From Chloroflexota bacterium (lineage in GTDB: Bacteria; Chloroflexota; Chloroflexia; Thermomicrobiales; UBA6265), in contig JAEWEG010000048.1 in assembly GCA_023389575.1 (NCBI GenBank), positions 1-52,676 of the forward strand: DNA of 52,676 nt, given 5' to 3'. Positions 1 to 8,469 of this stretch are shown piece by piece (position 1 is the stretch's first letter; each line of letters begins with the position of its first letter). The translations under genes and the position numbers were made by a program. Under the pieces are notes generated by a model. It was not told the origin of the DNA, searched no databases, and was given only the letters and a program-made list of their open reading frames with translations.

Positions 1-28
1 TAGGGAGGACCTTGTCTCTATGCTGGGG

Positions 29-196
29 GTGAGGACGGCACCCGTGGAAGGCCTGGGTCACCACGACCGCCGGTTAGTGCGGGTCCGTCCTCATCGACCG
101 GGGGATCCGCCCTGAGTTCCCATCGGATGGTTACCTGGACCCGGACCTGACCGTCCGTGCGTCCGCAGACAAGGCTGACCACCAGCACGGATCCCC
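29..196 (+). ncRNA. Candidate IS110 bridge RNA
   Basis: The 222 bases before the transposase hold two large stem-closed loops. Stem 1 pairs 29-38 with 85-94 (10 pairs, one G-U) and contains an inner hairpin, 43-47 with 61-65. Stem 2 pairs 101-109 with 188-196 (9 perfect pairs) and encloses further short pairings. IS110 elements express a bridge RNA from the non-coding end 5' of the recombinase, with a target-binding and a donor-binding loop. The arrangement fits, but loop guides cannot be assigned without the insertion-site junctions. Confidence 0.4.
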
Positions 197-222
197 ATCC
201 GCATCATACCGGGAGGTGCCAG

Positions 223-1203
223 ATGGATGTGTTCGTGGGGATCGATGTCGGCAAGACCATGCTGGATGTGGCCATCAGCGGGGAATCCCGGGTGCGGCGA
301 TTCCCCAATACCCCCGCCGGCTGGGCGGACCTCCGCGCCGCCCTGGCCCATGCCAGTCACCCCTGTATCGTGCTCGAAGCCACCGGCCGCTATCACGAAG
401 GGGTCACCGCCGCCCTCGCCGCCGCCGGCACGCCAGTGACGGTCGCCAACCCGCTCCATACCGCCGCGTTCCGGCTCTCCGAGGCCCAGTTGGCCAAGAC
501 CGACACCATCGATGCCCGGGTGCTGGAAGCGTTCGCCGCCCAGAAGCAGCCCCGGCCCTCCCCATTGCCCGATCCGGTCCAGCGCCACCTGCGGGACCTG
601 GTCCGGACCCGGGACGACCTGGTCAAGGCGCACACCCAGCTGACCCTGCGGGCCAGCGAGGCGCCGGCGGACATGGTGACGTACTATGCCGCCCTTCACG
701 CTCCCCTGGCCGAGCAACTCGCGCGCTGTGAGCGGGAGATCGCCCGCCACATCGCCGCGCATCCCGCCCTGGCGGCACGGGCGGCCCTGCTGCAATCCCT
801 GCCGGGGCTGGGGCCGGTGTCCGCCGCCTGCCTGCTGGGCGAGCTGCCTGAACTTGGGAGCCTCTCGCGGCGCCAGATCGCCTCGCTGGGCGGGGTGGCG
901 CCACGCAACCGGCAAAGCGGGACGCTGGCGCATCGTCCGACGGTCCGGGGCGGGCGGGCCATGGTCCGGCGCACCCTCTACCTCGTCGCGGTGGGCGCTA
1001 CCCAGCTCCGGCGGCACGGGCAGTGCGCGCGGGGAGCCGGGACCATCCGGGGCCGGTATGAGACCTTGCTGGACCGGGGCAAGCCGATCAAGGTGGCCCG
1101 GATCGCGGTCGCGCGCTGGCTGGTGACGATCCTCAACGTGATGGTGCGGGAAGGGGTGCGCTGGGAGCAGACCCGAGCCGCCCGGGGAGGCCCCACGCCC
1201 TAA
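223..1203 (+). CDS. IS110-family transposase (DEDD recombinase)
   Basis: The 326-residue protein has the two-domain IS110 layout. The N-terminal RuvC-like DEDD domain shows GIDVGK (Asp8), VLEATG (Glu52) and KTDTIDA (Asp94, Asp97). The C-terminal Tnp domain holds LQSLPGLGPVSA near 190-201 and the RQSGT segment with the presumed catalytic Ser232, followed by GGRAMVRR. Spacing of these residues matches an intact family member. ATG 223 is chosen because GGGAGG at 211-216 precedes it and MDVFVGIDVG is the normal family start; an upstream ATG at 157 would fall inside the candidate bridge RNA. It should catalyse RNA-guided insertion and excision of the element. Confidence 0.94.
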   Translation: MDVFVGIDVGKTMLDVAISGESRVRRFPNTPAGWADLRAALAHASHPCIVLEATGRYHEGVTAALAAAGTPVTVANPLHTAAFRLSEAQLAKTDTIDARVLEAFAAQKQPRPSPLPDPVQRHLRDLVRTRDDLVKAHTQLTLRASEAPADMVTYYAALHAPLAEQLARCEREIARHIAAHPALAARAALLQSLPGLGPVSAACLLGELPELGSLSRRQIASLGGVAPRNRQSGTLAHRPTVRGGRAMVRRTLYLVAVGATQLRRHGQCARGAGTIRGRYETLLDRGKPIKVARIAVARWLVTILNVMVREGVRWEQTRAARGGPTP

Positions 1204-1207
1204 CGTC

Positions 1208-1279
1208 CGCCAGCGCAGCACCGTCCTGATCAGGCTGGATCGTCCCGCACGACCCGGTCTGGTCCGCGTGGCGCTGGCG
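1208..1279. repeat. Inverted repeat downstream of IS110 transposase
   Basis: Nine bases at 1208-1216 (CGCCAGCGC) are repeated in inverse at 1271-1279, and a ten-base palindrome CCTGATCAGG lies between them at 1225-1234. No gene is evident in 1204-1452. The structure probably belongs to the right end of the IS or to a terminator. Confidence 0.4.
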
Positions 1280-1452
1280 ACGTCCATCCGTCCAAGAAAA
1301 AGAGCAGACCCGGTTCCCGGATGGGGGTTGCAAAGATGGTTACTCACCGGCATCGATGGAACGGTCGGCGTTCGCCCGTGCCGGTGGATGGTCCTCCGAG
1401 GGCGCGTTGGCCACGGGAAGGGCCCGCACGCCCATCCCACTGGGCCAGGGCG

Positions 1453-2511
1453 TTACGAGGCTGGTGACGCCTCTGGGGTAGCGGATGGGGCGGTGTCGGG
1501 GAGGAACTCGCTAGTCCAGGCGGCGGCGATGTCGACATCGCCGCCGAGGAGGCCCTGTTCCTTCAGCCAGTCGCCGTAGGCGTTCCAGCGCTCATCGGTC
1601 TGAAGGCCGAAGGGGATTGATCCACCATCGGTCCAGAGCGGGATGAGAAGGTCCAGGCCTTCGAGTTCCACATCGCGCACCAGGTCGGGGCTTTCAGCGA
1701 TGAGGAGGTCGAGGGCCGTTTCGGGATCGGCGATGGCGTCGTTGTAGCCCTGCTGGAGCGCCCCGAGGAGGCCGCTGACGATTTCGGGCTGGTTTTCGAT
1801 GGTGGTCTCGCCAGTCACCAGCACGAGTTCGTAGTAGTCCGGCACGCCCCATTCCTCGACCCGGAAGTAGCGAACGGGGTAGCCCTCGCGTTCCGCGAGG
1901 ATCGTTTCGTGCGTCCAGTACACCCCGATGGTGGCGTCCGCCCGCTCGGAGAAGATGGCCGGGAGCAGGTCGTAGCCGACGTTGATGACCTCGACATCGT
2001 CCATGGAGAGGCCGGAGTTCTCGAGCATCGTCTTGAGGAAGGCGTCGTCGGCGGGAAGGCCGGTGACGGCCACGGATTTCCCGGCGAGGTCGGCGGGACT
2101 CTGGATGTCGGAGCTTTCGAGGACCATGAGCGAGTTGAGCGGATGCTGGACGAGGGCGGCGGCGGAAACGACCGGCACCTCCTGCTCGCGCGCGAAGAGG
2201 ACTTCCGCGTGATAGGAGATGCCGAAGGTGTCGCGGCCGGCGCCGACGGTCTGGAGCACGGTGGTGGGATCGGAAGGAACGACGATTTCCAGGTCGATTC
2301 CCGCCGCCTCGAAGTAGCCCTTCTCACGGGCCATGTAGATGCCGGCGTGGTTGGCATTCGGGTACCAGTCGAGGGCGAGGGTGGCTGGCTGGAGGTCCTG
2401 GGCGGCGGCCGGTGACGGCGCGATTCGCGCGCCAAGGGCGAGGGCGGCCGAGGCGGCGGCGCTGGCCTGGACCACGCGGCGGCGAGAGATGGTGCGATGG
2501 GTTGCGGTCAT
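1453..2511 (-). CDS. thiY: Thiamine-precursor (HMP-type) ABC substrate-binding protein
   Basis: This 352-residue protein belongs to the NMT1/THI5-like binding proteins. It starts with a Tat signal (SRRRVV followed by an Ala-rich stretch ending near AAAQ). The mature part opens LALDWYPNANHAGIYMA, the hallmark of ThiY/RibY proteins that bind hydroxymethylpyrimidine or related precursors outside the cell. ATG 2511 is preferred because AGGAG sits 12-13 bases upstream; the longer frame from 2577 would begin inside the riboswitch. The TPP riboswitch directly upstream strongly supports a thiamine role. No permease or ATPase follows; the IS110 element lies immediately downstream. The exact ligand is inferred from family and riboswitch. 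Confidence 0.88.
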   Translation of the reverse strand: MTATHRTISRRRVVQASAAASAALALGARIAPSPAAAQDLQPATLALDWYPNANHAGIYMAREKGYFEAAGIDLEIVVPSDPTTVLQTVGAGRDTFGISYHAEVLFAREQEVPVVSAAALVQHPLNSLMVLESSDIQSPADLAGKSVAVTGLPADDAFLKTMLENSGLSMDDVEVINVGYDLLPAIFSERADATIGVYWTHETILAEREGYPVRYFRVEEWGVPDYYELVLVTGETTIENQPEIVSGLLGALQQGYNDAIADPETALDLLIAESPDLVRDVELEGLDLLIPLWTDGGSIPFGLQTDERWNAYGDWLKEQGLLGGDVDIAAAWTSEFLPDTAPSATPEASPAS

Positions 2512-2529
2512 GGAGATATGGCTCCTCAC

Positions 2530-2616
2530 GATTCCTGCGCGGGGATTATCCCGATCAGGTACGACGGTCGGTGGCATCGAGCCACCCTCTCAGCCCGGTT
2601 CGTCCGAGCTCCCGTT
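2530..2616 (-). promoter_or_regulatory. TPP riboswitch (THI element)
   Basis: Read on the minus strand, the region shows the conserved thiamine pyrophosphate aptamer blocks in order. A short stem (CTCGG/CCGGG) leads into CTGAGA, followed by ACCTGATC, GGATAAT and GCGCAGGAA. The gene's AGGAG ribosome site begins a few bases after the aptamer, which suggests control of translation initiation. High thiamine pyrophosphate would be expected to shut off the binding-protein gene at 1453-2511. Confidence 0.88.
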
Positions 2617-2734
2617 GAGAGTTGGGTTGTGGCGATAGTGTAGCGGATGGGGCCGGGGTGTGGGCCGATTCGTGCGTCTGCTATCGTGTTTCGGTAGGTG
2701 GTTACTTCCATTGGTATGAACTCCGGGGTGGGCG

Positions 2735-5530
2735 ATGCTGATCGGGCGCGGGCGGGAACTCGAGGTGTTGGCGCAATGCCTGGACGACGTCCACGCCGCG
2801 GGCGGGCCGGTGGTGCTCATCAGCGGGGAAGCGGGGATCGGGAAGACGACGCTGCTGCGGTTCGTCCGGGAAAGCGCGCTGGAACGTGGACTGGCCGTGG
2901 CGACGGAGATTTCGCGCGAAGGAGCGTGGTCGCCGCCATATGCGCCGTGGGGCTCGGTACTGGAGCAGATCGGGCAGCCGGTCAACCTGGTCTCCGAGGG
3001 GGCGGACGCGGTTTCGCCGGAGGACCATCACTACCGGGTGCGGCGGTCGGTGCTGGCGGCCATCGAAGGGGCGGCCGCCGTCAGGCCGGTGGTGATCCTG
3101 CTGGATGACATGCAATGGATGGACCAGCTCTCGCGGGAGGTGCTGCCGCATGTCGTCCAGGGAATGGGTTCGGCGCCGGTGTTGCTGGTGGGTACCGTGA
3201 GGACGCCGGTTCCGGAGCGGGACGTGGAGACACGGGGATATCTGGCGACGTTGCACCGGCTTCCCGGTGTTCGCTGGCTGGAGCTGGGCGGGCTGGATGC
3301 TGCCGAAGTGGGACAGATGGTCGAGACGCTGGGGTGGTCGGCATCGTCCACGCAGGTTCGGCATCTGGCCGGGAGAACGCGGGGAAATCCGTTCTTCGTG
3401 GCCGAGATCGCGCGGCTGGCGGGCGTGGTTGGCGACGCCGGGGAGACGGAGATTCCACCGTCGGTGCGCGCGGTTGTCCGGGCGCGGCTGGATGGGATGC
3501 CGGAACCGGTTCAGCGGGTGCTGCGAATGGCGGCGCTGTTCCCGCGGGGCTTCGACTTCCGGTTGGTGAGCGAGATGGCCGATCTGCCCGAGGATGACCT
3601 GCTGGACGCGATCGACCTGGCGCTGGACGCGGATTTCCTGCGAGCGGGTGACCAGGGACCGGAGTTCTACCGGTTCTCCCATGAGATCGTGCGGGAGGTG
3701 ATCGCCGAGGGCTGGACCCCGAGCAGGCGAGCGCGATTGCACCGGAAGGCGGCGGAGGCCCTGGAACGGGTGCATGCGGGACGCCTGGCGGACGTCTCCG
3801 GCGACCTTGCCTTCCATTACCATGCGTCGCGTGGTTTGCCCGGTTCGGAGCGCGGGATTGGATACGCGTTGGAAAGCGCGGAACGGGCATCGCGGGCGTT
3901 CGACCACGGCCGGGCGGCGGAGATGCTCGGTCTGGCCGGGGACATGGCGGCATCGGAGCCCGCGAGCGTCCAGTCGGATATCGCCTGGCGGCGGGCCCTG
4001 GCGCTGGCGGAGTCGCTTCAGGTGGACAAGGCGGTGTCCGGGGCGGATCGCGCGCTTGAGTTGCTGGCGGAAGCCGGGGCGGACCCGGAGACGGTCGCGC
4101 ACGTTTGCTGGCGGTTGGCGCATGCTTTCACGGCGGTTGGCGCCAGCATGGCCGCGCGAAACCGGCTGCGGGAGGCCGGGCTGGAGGCGCTGGGCGACCG
4201 GCGGGACATTCACTGGGCGCGGTTGCGATTGCTCACGGAGCCGATCGAGGTGGTTCCGAACGACGTGCTGTACGCGGCGCGGTGGGTTGGGTTCGACCCG
4301 CTGGCGACGCGGGTTGCCCGGGAGAGTGGCCTGGAAGAGGACCACGTCCAGACCATCGAGTCATTCGACGCGAGATCGCCGGAGCAAACGCGCTCGCTGA
4401 TCGCGCGGGCGCGAGGCTGGCGACAACCCCGCGCGACCCTTCGGGGATTGACCGCGGCGGGAAACGATCTCACCTATCGCCACGGCGAGTTCCGGGCGGC
4501 TATGGAGATCTGGAACGAGGTGCTGGAAACGGCGCGGCGGGCGGGAACCATTCCCTGGCAGGCGAACGCCCTCAACCAGATCACGCTCCTGCATGTCACG
4601 CTCGGTGAGTTCGAGGCGGCGGTGGCGAGCAAGCGGCTCGCTGACGAGGCGAACGCGGTGCTGGGACCGGCGAGCGACGCGGAGGCGTTGCTGATGGAGC
4701 GCGATTTCGCGCTGGCCCACTATCTCGATGGCGACTGGGCGGGGCAGGCCGCGTACTGGTTGCGATTCATCGCGGTGGCCCCGCAGGGATTGGAGGCGCA
4801 ACTGGCGGTTCCGCTGTACGCGGCCATGGCGGCTTCGGCGGCGGCCGTGGCCGGGATCGAGCGCGACAAGGCGTTGCGGATCGTGGACGCGCTGGCGGAG
4901 GTCGCGCGATATCCGGGTATCCAGCAGGTGAATGGCATGGTGGCATGGGCGGCCGGGGCGGTGGCCCGGCTGGGGGCGACGGACCGGGCGGTGACCTTTG
5001 ATCGGCTGGCGGAGGCCGTCGTCGCGTCGGGGATGGGGGACTATCCCCAGACGAGCCTGTTGTTGACCCGCGCGCGGATGTTGAGCCTGCTGGGCGACGC
5101 GAAGGCGACCGCGATGTTCGACCGGGCGCGGGAGTCGCTTGCCAGCCAGGGTCAGCATCCATTGTTGGGAATCGCCTGTTACGAGCAGGCGGTGGCCAGC
5201 ACGACGCCGCTCTACCGCAAGGCTCGCCTGCTGGAGGAGGCATTGTCGCTGTTCGAGCGGTTGAAGATGACGGCCTGGCATGAGCGGGCGGCCGCGGCGA
5301 CGGCGACTCCGGTGGAGGAGCATCCGGACCTCGCGGGGCTCTCCCGGCGGGAGCGGGAAGTGCTCAATCTGGTGGCGCGAGGGTACTCCGACAGGCGGGT
5401 GGCGGACACGTTGTTCATCAGCGAGCGGACGGTGAACGCGCACCTCCGCAACATGCTGGGAAAGACCGGGAAAGCGAACCGTACGGAGCTCTCCGCATGG
5501 GCGATGGAGACCGGTATACTCGGCACGTAA
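2735..5530 (+). CDS. LAL-type LuxR-family ATP-binding transcriptional regulator
   Basis: The 931-residue protein has the large ATP-binding LuxR (LAL/MalT-like) layout. An N-terminal STAND-type AAA domain carries Walker A GEAGIGKTT near residues 31-39 and Walker B VVILLDDMQW near 118. A long helical, TPR-like middle section is rich in Ala, Glu and Arg. A LuxR helix-turn-helix occupies about residues 865-925, with SRREREVLNLVARGYS and ERTVNAHLRNML. Such proteins activate transcription after ligand sensing and ATP binding. It is divergent from thiY and precedes a secreted protein at 5602; the target genes are not evident. Confidence 0.92.
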   Translation: MLIGRGRELEVLAQCLDDVHAAGGPVVLISGEAGIGKTTLLRFVRESALERGLAVATEISREGAWSPPYAPWGSVLEQIGQPVNLVSEGADAVSPEDHHYRVRRSVLAAIEGAAAVRPVVILLDDMQWMDQLSREVLPHVVQGMGSAPVLLVGTVRTPVPERDVETRGYLATLHRLPGVRWLELGGLDAAEVGQMVETLGWSASSTQVRHLAGRTRGNPFFVAEIARLAGVVGDAGETEIPPSVRAVVRARLDGMPEPVQRVLRMAALFPRGFDFRLVSEMADLPEDDLLDAIDLALDADFLRAGDQGPEFYRFSHEIVREVIAEGWTPSRRARLHRKAAEALERVHAGRLADVSGDLAFHYHASRGLPGSERGIGYALESAERASRAFDHGRAAEMLGLAGDMAASEPASVQSDIAWRRALALAESLQVDKAVSGADRALELLAEAGADPETVAHVCWRLAHAFTAVGASMAARNRLREAGLEALGDRRDIHWARLRLLTEPIEVVPNDVLYAARWVGFDPLATRVARESGLEEDHVQTIESFDARSPEQTRSLIARARGWRQPRATLRGLTAAGNDLTYRHGEFRAAMEIWNEVLETARRAGTIPWQANALNQITLLHVTLGEFEAAVASKRLADEANAVLGPASDAEALLMERDFALAHYLDGDWAGQAAYWLRFIAVAPQGLEAQLAVPLYAAMAASAAAVAGIERDKALRIVDALAEVARYPGIQQVNGMVAWAAGAVARLGATDRAVTFDRLAEAVVASGMGDYPQTSLLLTRARMLSLLGDAKATAMFDRARESLASQGQHPLLGIACYEQAVASTTPLYRKARLLEEALSLFERLKMTAWHERAAAATATPVEEHPDLAGLSRREREVLNLVARGYSDRRVADTLFISERTVNAHLRNMLGKTGKANRTELSAWAMETGILGT

Positions 5531-5601
5531 TCCGGAAATGTTATGGAGCGTGGGTCCTGGTTCGAGCATTCTTCCTTGCCACTCATTGATTGGGGAACAC
5601 C

Positions 5602-6159
5602 ATGCAGGCACGTACTTCTCGTCGAACCGCCATCACCGCCCTGGGAGCGGGAGCGGCGGGTATCGCGTCGTTGTCGTTGTTGCCGCGGGCCGCGGTGGCG
5701 GCCATCAGCAGTTCGGCCGGAATCGTGGCCGGTGGGTCGCTGGAGGGGCCGAATGGACCGATCCAGTTCTCGGCGTTCGGGAGCAGGACTCAACTGGACG
5801 ACGCGGAGGATCTGGTGTTCCAGGGAGCCCTGGCCTGGCACGACGCGGCCGGTCTGGATGGTGCGGCGGTGACCATTTCGCTGGTGTCGGTTAAGAGCTA
5901 CGGGCCGCACGATACGGAGACCTCGCGCCTGATGACCGGGACGGCCGCGGTGAACGGCGAGGGGGAGCATCCCTTCAGCCTACGGATGGTGGATGGCGGC
6001 GAGGTTGGCGCGGGCGGCGACAGCGTGCGCCTGGTGGTGGGAACTGGCGCCGCCGAACTGAGCGGAACGCCGGAGGCGGTCGAGGCGGACGGCTCGTTTG
6101 ATTACGACGTGGAGGGCGAGCTGGTTTCGGGCAATATCCAGACGGTGACGCTGGCGTAA
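5602..6159 (+). CDS. Tat-exported hypothetical protein
   Basis: The 185-residue protein begins with an Arg-Arg signal (SRRTAIT) followed by a hydrophobic Ala/Gly/Leu stretch ending near AVAAIS, so it is probably exported by the Tat system. The mature part is acidic and rich in Gly, Ser and Val, with alternating patterns that suggest beta strands; no catalytic motif or cysteine pair is seen. ATG 5602 has GGGGAA at 5592-5597; a TTG at 5590 is an alternative start. It lies 71 bases after the LAL regulator and may be co-transcribed with it. The function is unknown. Confidence 0.75.
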   Translation: MQARTSRRTAITALGAGAAGIASLSLLPRAAVAAISSSAGIVAGGSLEGPNGPIQFSAFGSRTQLDDAEDLVFQGALAWHDAAGLDGAAVTISLVSVKSYGPHDTETSRLMTGTAAVNGEGEHPFSLRMVDGGEVGAGGDSVRLVVGTGAAELSGTPEAVEADGSFDYDVEGELVSGNIQTVTLA

Positions 6160-6566
6160 GCGTTTCCGGTACACACGTCTTGCCTTTCAAGCCCTTCACC
6201 GTCATGTCGAGCGGAGCGAGACATCCCCTGACGAAGTCCTTCCGCCGTTAGGCGGTGCCCGCCGCCAAACCATTGACGCGTGTTTTGGGGTAGAAACGCC
6301 TGCGCTGGACTGGCGGCTTCGTCCGGCGATCCACCATGCACCACCCCTGACCCCTCCCCAAAGGGAGTGGAACGGTCGCTCTGGATGACGACCATTGTTA
6401 GCGTGTGCGTCGAGTCACCGGGCGGGACGAATCCCGCCTCCGGATGCTTCATGTAACGGATGCGTGGGGCGTGCGACAATGGAGGCAATGAATGCGAGCT
6501 TGAAGTCAGGGATGCGTCTGGCCGGTGTTCCGGGCCGCGTCTCCCGGTAAGGGCAAGGAACGAATC
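6160..6566. other. Gene-free spacer with interspersed-repeat-like hairpins
   Basis: No convincing gene is seen in these 407 bases. The stretch holds a near-palindromic TGTCGAGCGGAGCGAGACA segment around 6204-6222, a CCGCC-GTTA-GGCGG hairpin at 6242-6255, and a GGCGGGA-CGAA-TCCCGCC hairpin at 6421-6438. These look like dispersed palindromic elements rather than regulatory sites, but copy number cannot be judged from this window. Confidence 0.5.
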
Positions 6567-7562
6567 GTGCGGATCGCGGTGGTTGGCGCTGGCGCCATGG
6601 GATCGTTGATGGCGGGTCGGTTGGCGGCGGTGGCTGGTTCGGGCCAGGCCGTCGAGGACGTGGTGCTGTACGGGCGGGAGTCCGCCCACCTGGATGCCAT
6701 CCGGGCCAACGGGCTGACGATTACCGAACTGAATGGTTCACCGCGCGTTGTTCCGGTGCGGGCAACGACCGATCCGGCCGATGTCCAGGGCTCGGACGTG
6801 GTGCTGGTGCTGGTGAAGGCCTGGGCCACCGCCGAGGCCGTGGCGCCGCTGAATCCGTACCTGAATCGCGACACGATCGTGATCACGCTCCAGAACGGTC
6901 TGGGCAACGCGTCGGCGTTGCGAACCTCCCTGCTTCGCGATGGAGTGCGCCCGCATGTCTACCTGGGCGTCACCACCCAGGCGGCGATGCGGGGCGAGCC
7001 GGGCCAGATCCTGCATACCGGCGCGGGGATCACGGCCATCGGGCGCAGGACCAACCCCGCGAACGCGCTGCTGCGGGACATCGCCAAGGCGATGACCGAC
7101 TCCGGATTGCAGACCGTGGCGGTGGACGACATCCACCGGTGGGTGTGGCGAAAGCTGGCGGTGAATGCCGCCATCAATCCGCTCACGGCCCTGGGGAATG
7201 TGCGGAACGCGGCGATCAGCGCCGACCCGGGGTTGCGGATGGCGGCGGACGTCATCGCGCGCGAGGTGGTCGCGGTGGGCAAGGCGTCGGGCGTGAAAAT
7301 CGACCTGGCCGAGGTGCTGGCGTCGATTGACGACGTGGCGCGGAGCACGGGAGACAACCGGTCGTCGATGCTGGTGGACCTCGATTTGGGGATGCCGACG
7401 GAGATCGACGCGATCAATGGCGCGATCGTCTCCGAGGCGCGGCGACACTCGATCCGGGTTCCGGCCAACCAGTTGTTGACGGCGCTGGTACGGGCCCGCG
7501 AGGGGCGGGTTCAGCTGACCACCGATGACGAAACGGACATCGATCCCGGCGCGATCGCCTGA
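6567..7562 (+). CDS. panE: 2-dehydropantoate 2-reductase
   Basis: The 331-residue protein is an ApbA/PanE-family NADPH-dependent reductase that converts ketopantoate to pantoate in pantothenate (vitamin B5) synthesis. It opens with the Rossmann motif VGAGAMGSLMA, and the family signatures LVKAW, LQNGLGN and RKLAVNAAINPLTAL are present. The last includes the catalytic Lys and the following Asn. GTG 6567 is chosen because AAGGAA lies at 6555-6560 and the Rossmann strand follows at once; a GTG at 6525 would add a non-homologous tail. It is followed 25 bases later by panB and panC, which confirms the pathway. Confidence 0.92.
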   Translation: MRIAVVGAGAMGSLMAGRLAAVAGSGQAVEDVVLYGRESAHLDAIRANGLTITELNGSPRVVPVRATTDPADVQGSDVVLVLVKAWATAEAVAPLNPYLNRDTIVITLQNGLGNASALRTSLLRDGVRPHVYLGVTTQAAMRGEPGQILHTGAGITAIGRRTNPANALLRDIAKAMTDSGLQTVAVDDIHRWVWRKLAVNAAINPLTALGNVRNAAISADPGLRMAADVIAREVVAVGKASGVKIDLAEVLASIDDVARSTGDNRSSMLVDLDLGMPTEIDAINGAIVSEARRHSIRVPANQLLTALVRAREGRVQLTTDDETDIDPGAIA

Positions 7563-7587
7563 TTTCCCTGGGGGCTACGTTTTTCTC

Positions 7588-8469
7588 ATGACCAACACAG
7601 ACAAACCGTACTGGACGATTCCCACGTTGCGCCACTACAAGGCCGGCGAGGGGCAGCCGCCTTTGGTGATGGTGACGGCCTACGACGCGCCATCGGCCCG
7701 GTTCGCGGTGGACGCCGGGGTCGACCTGATCCTGGTCGGCGATTCGGTGGGAACCACGCTGCTGGGGTACGACAGCACCGTTCCCGTGACCATCGACGAC
7801 ATTCTGCATCACACCCGGGCGGTCCGACGGGGCGCGCCGCGGGCGCATGTGGTGGCCGATCTCCCCTTCATGTCCTACCAGGTGAGCGACGAGCAGGCCG
7901 TGGCCAACGCGGGGCGCCTTATGAAGGAAGGCGGCGCGGACTCGGTCAAGCTGGAAGGCGGGGTCCGGCTTGCCAGCCGGGTGCGGGCCATCGCCAACGC
8001 CGGGATTCCGGTGGTGGGCCACATTGGGCTGACGCCGCAAACGGCGGGGCTGCTGGGCGGCTTCAAGGTGCAGGGCCAGGATATCGAGACGGCCCGGGCG
8101 CTGGTGGATGACGCGGTGGCGGTGTCCGAGGCTGGCGCCTACATGATGGTGATCGAGGTGGTGCCTTCGGCGCTGGCGGCGATCGTGACCCAGCGGGTGT
8201 CGATTCCCGTGATCGGGATCGGGGCCGGGGCGACCTGCGATGGACAGGTGCTGGTGATGCACGACCTGCTGGGAATCGAGGACCGGCACGCGGCACGGTT
8301 TGTGAAGCGCTACGCCGACCTGGCGACCGCGACGCGAGAGGGATTCGCGGCGTTCGCGGCGGATGTGCGGAGCGGGGCGTATCCCCAGCAGGAGCATGGG
8401 TACAAGATGAAGTCATCGGTGCTGGACTCGCTGCGGGACCAGTCCGGCTCGCGGGATGCTGACTCGTGA
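7588..8469 (+). CDS. panB: 3-methyl-2-oxobutanoate hydroxymethyltransferase
   Basis: The 293-residue protein is ketopantoate hydroxymethyltransferase, which adds a hydroxymethyl group from methylenetetrahydrofolate to ketoisovalerate. Family motifs are clear: VTAYDAPSA, LVGDSVG with the metal-binding Asp, DLPFMSY, VKLEGG, VGHIGLTPQ and GIGAGATCDGQVLV. ATG 7588 gives the usual family N-terminus; an in-frame ATG at 7525 overlaps panE and is less likely. The gene ends in a GTGA overlap with panC, so the two are probably translationally coupled. Confidence 0.95.
   Translation: MTNTDKPYWTIPTLRHYKAGEGQPPLVMVTAYDAPSARFAVDAGVDLILVGDSVGTTLLGYDSTVPVTIDDILHHTRAVRRGAPRAHVVADLPFMSYQVSDEQAVANAGRLMKEGGADSVKLEGGVRLASRVRAIANAGIPVVGHIGLTPQTAGLLGGFKVQGQDIETARALVDDAVAVSEAGAYMMVIEVVPSALAAIVTQRVSIPVIGIGAGATCDGQVLVMHDLLGIEDRHAARFVKRYADLATATREGFAAFAADVRSGAYPQQEHGYKMKSSVLDSLRDQSGSRDADS

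Larger units (their letters stand above)
1..1290 (+). mobile_element. IS110-family insertion sequence (ends approximate)
   Basis: One transposase gene is flanked by non-coding DNA with long-range inverted repeats. IS110-group elements usually lack terminal inverted repeats, so the outer ends cannot be fixed from one copy; the left end may lie before base 1. The right limit is set only by the inverted repeat that ends at 1279. The element lies directly downstream of the thiY-like gene on the other strand and may have separated it from its transporter partners. Confidence 0.6.

Noticed and set aside
2702..4345. 547-residue minus-strand frame opposite the LAL regulator
   Set aside because: It is rich in Arg, Pro and His and has no family motif; the plus strand encodes a clear regulator.
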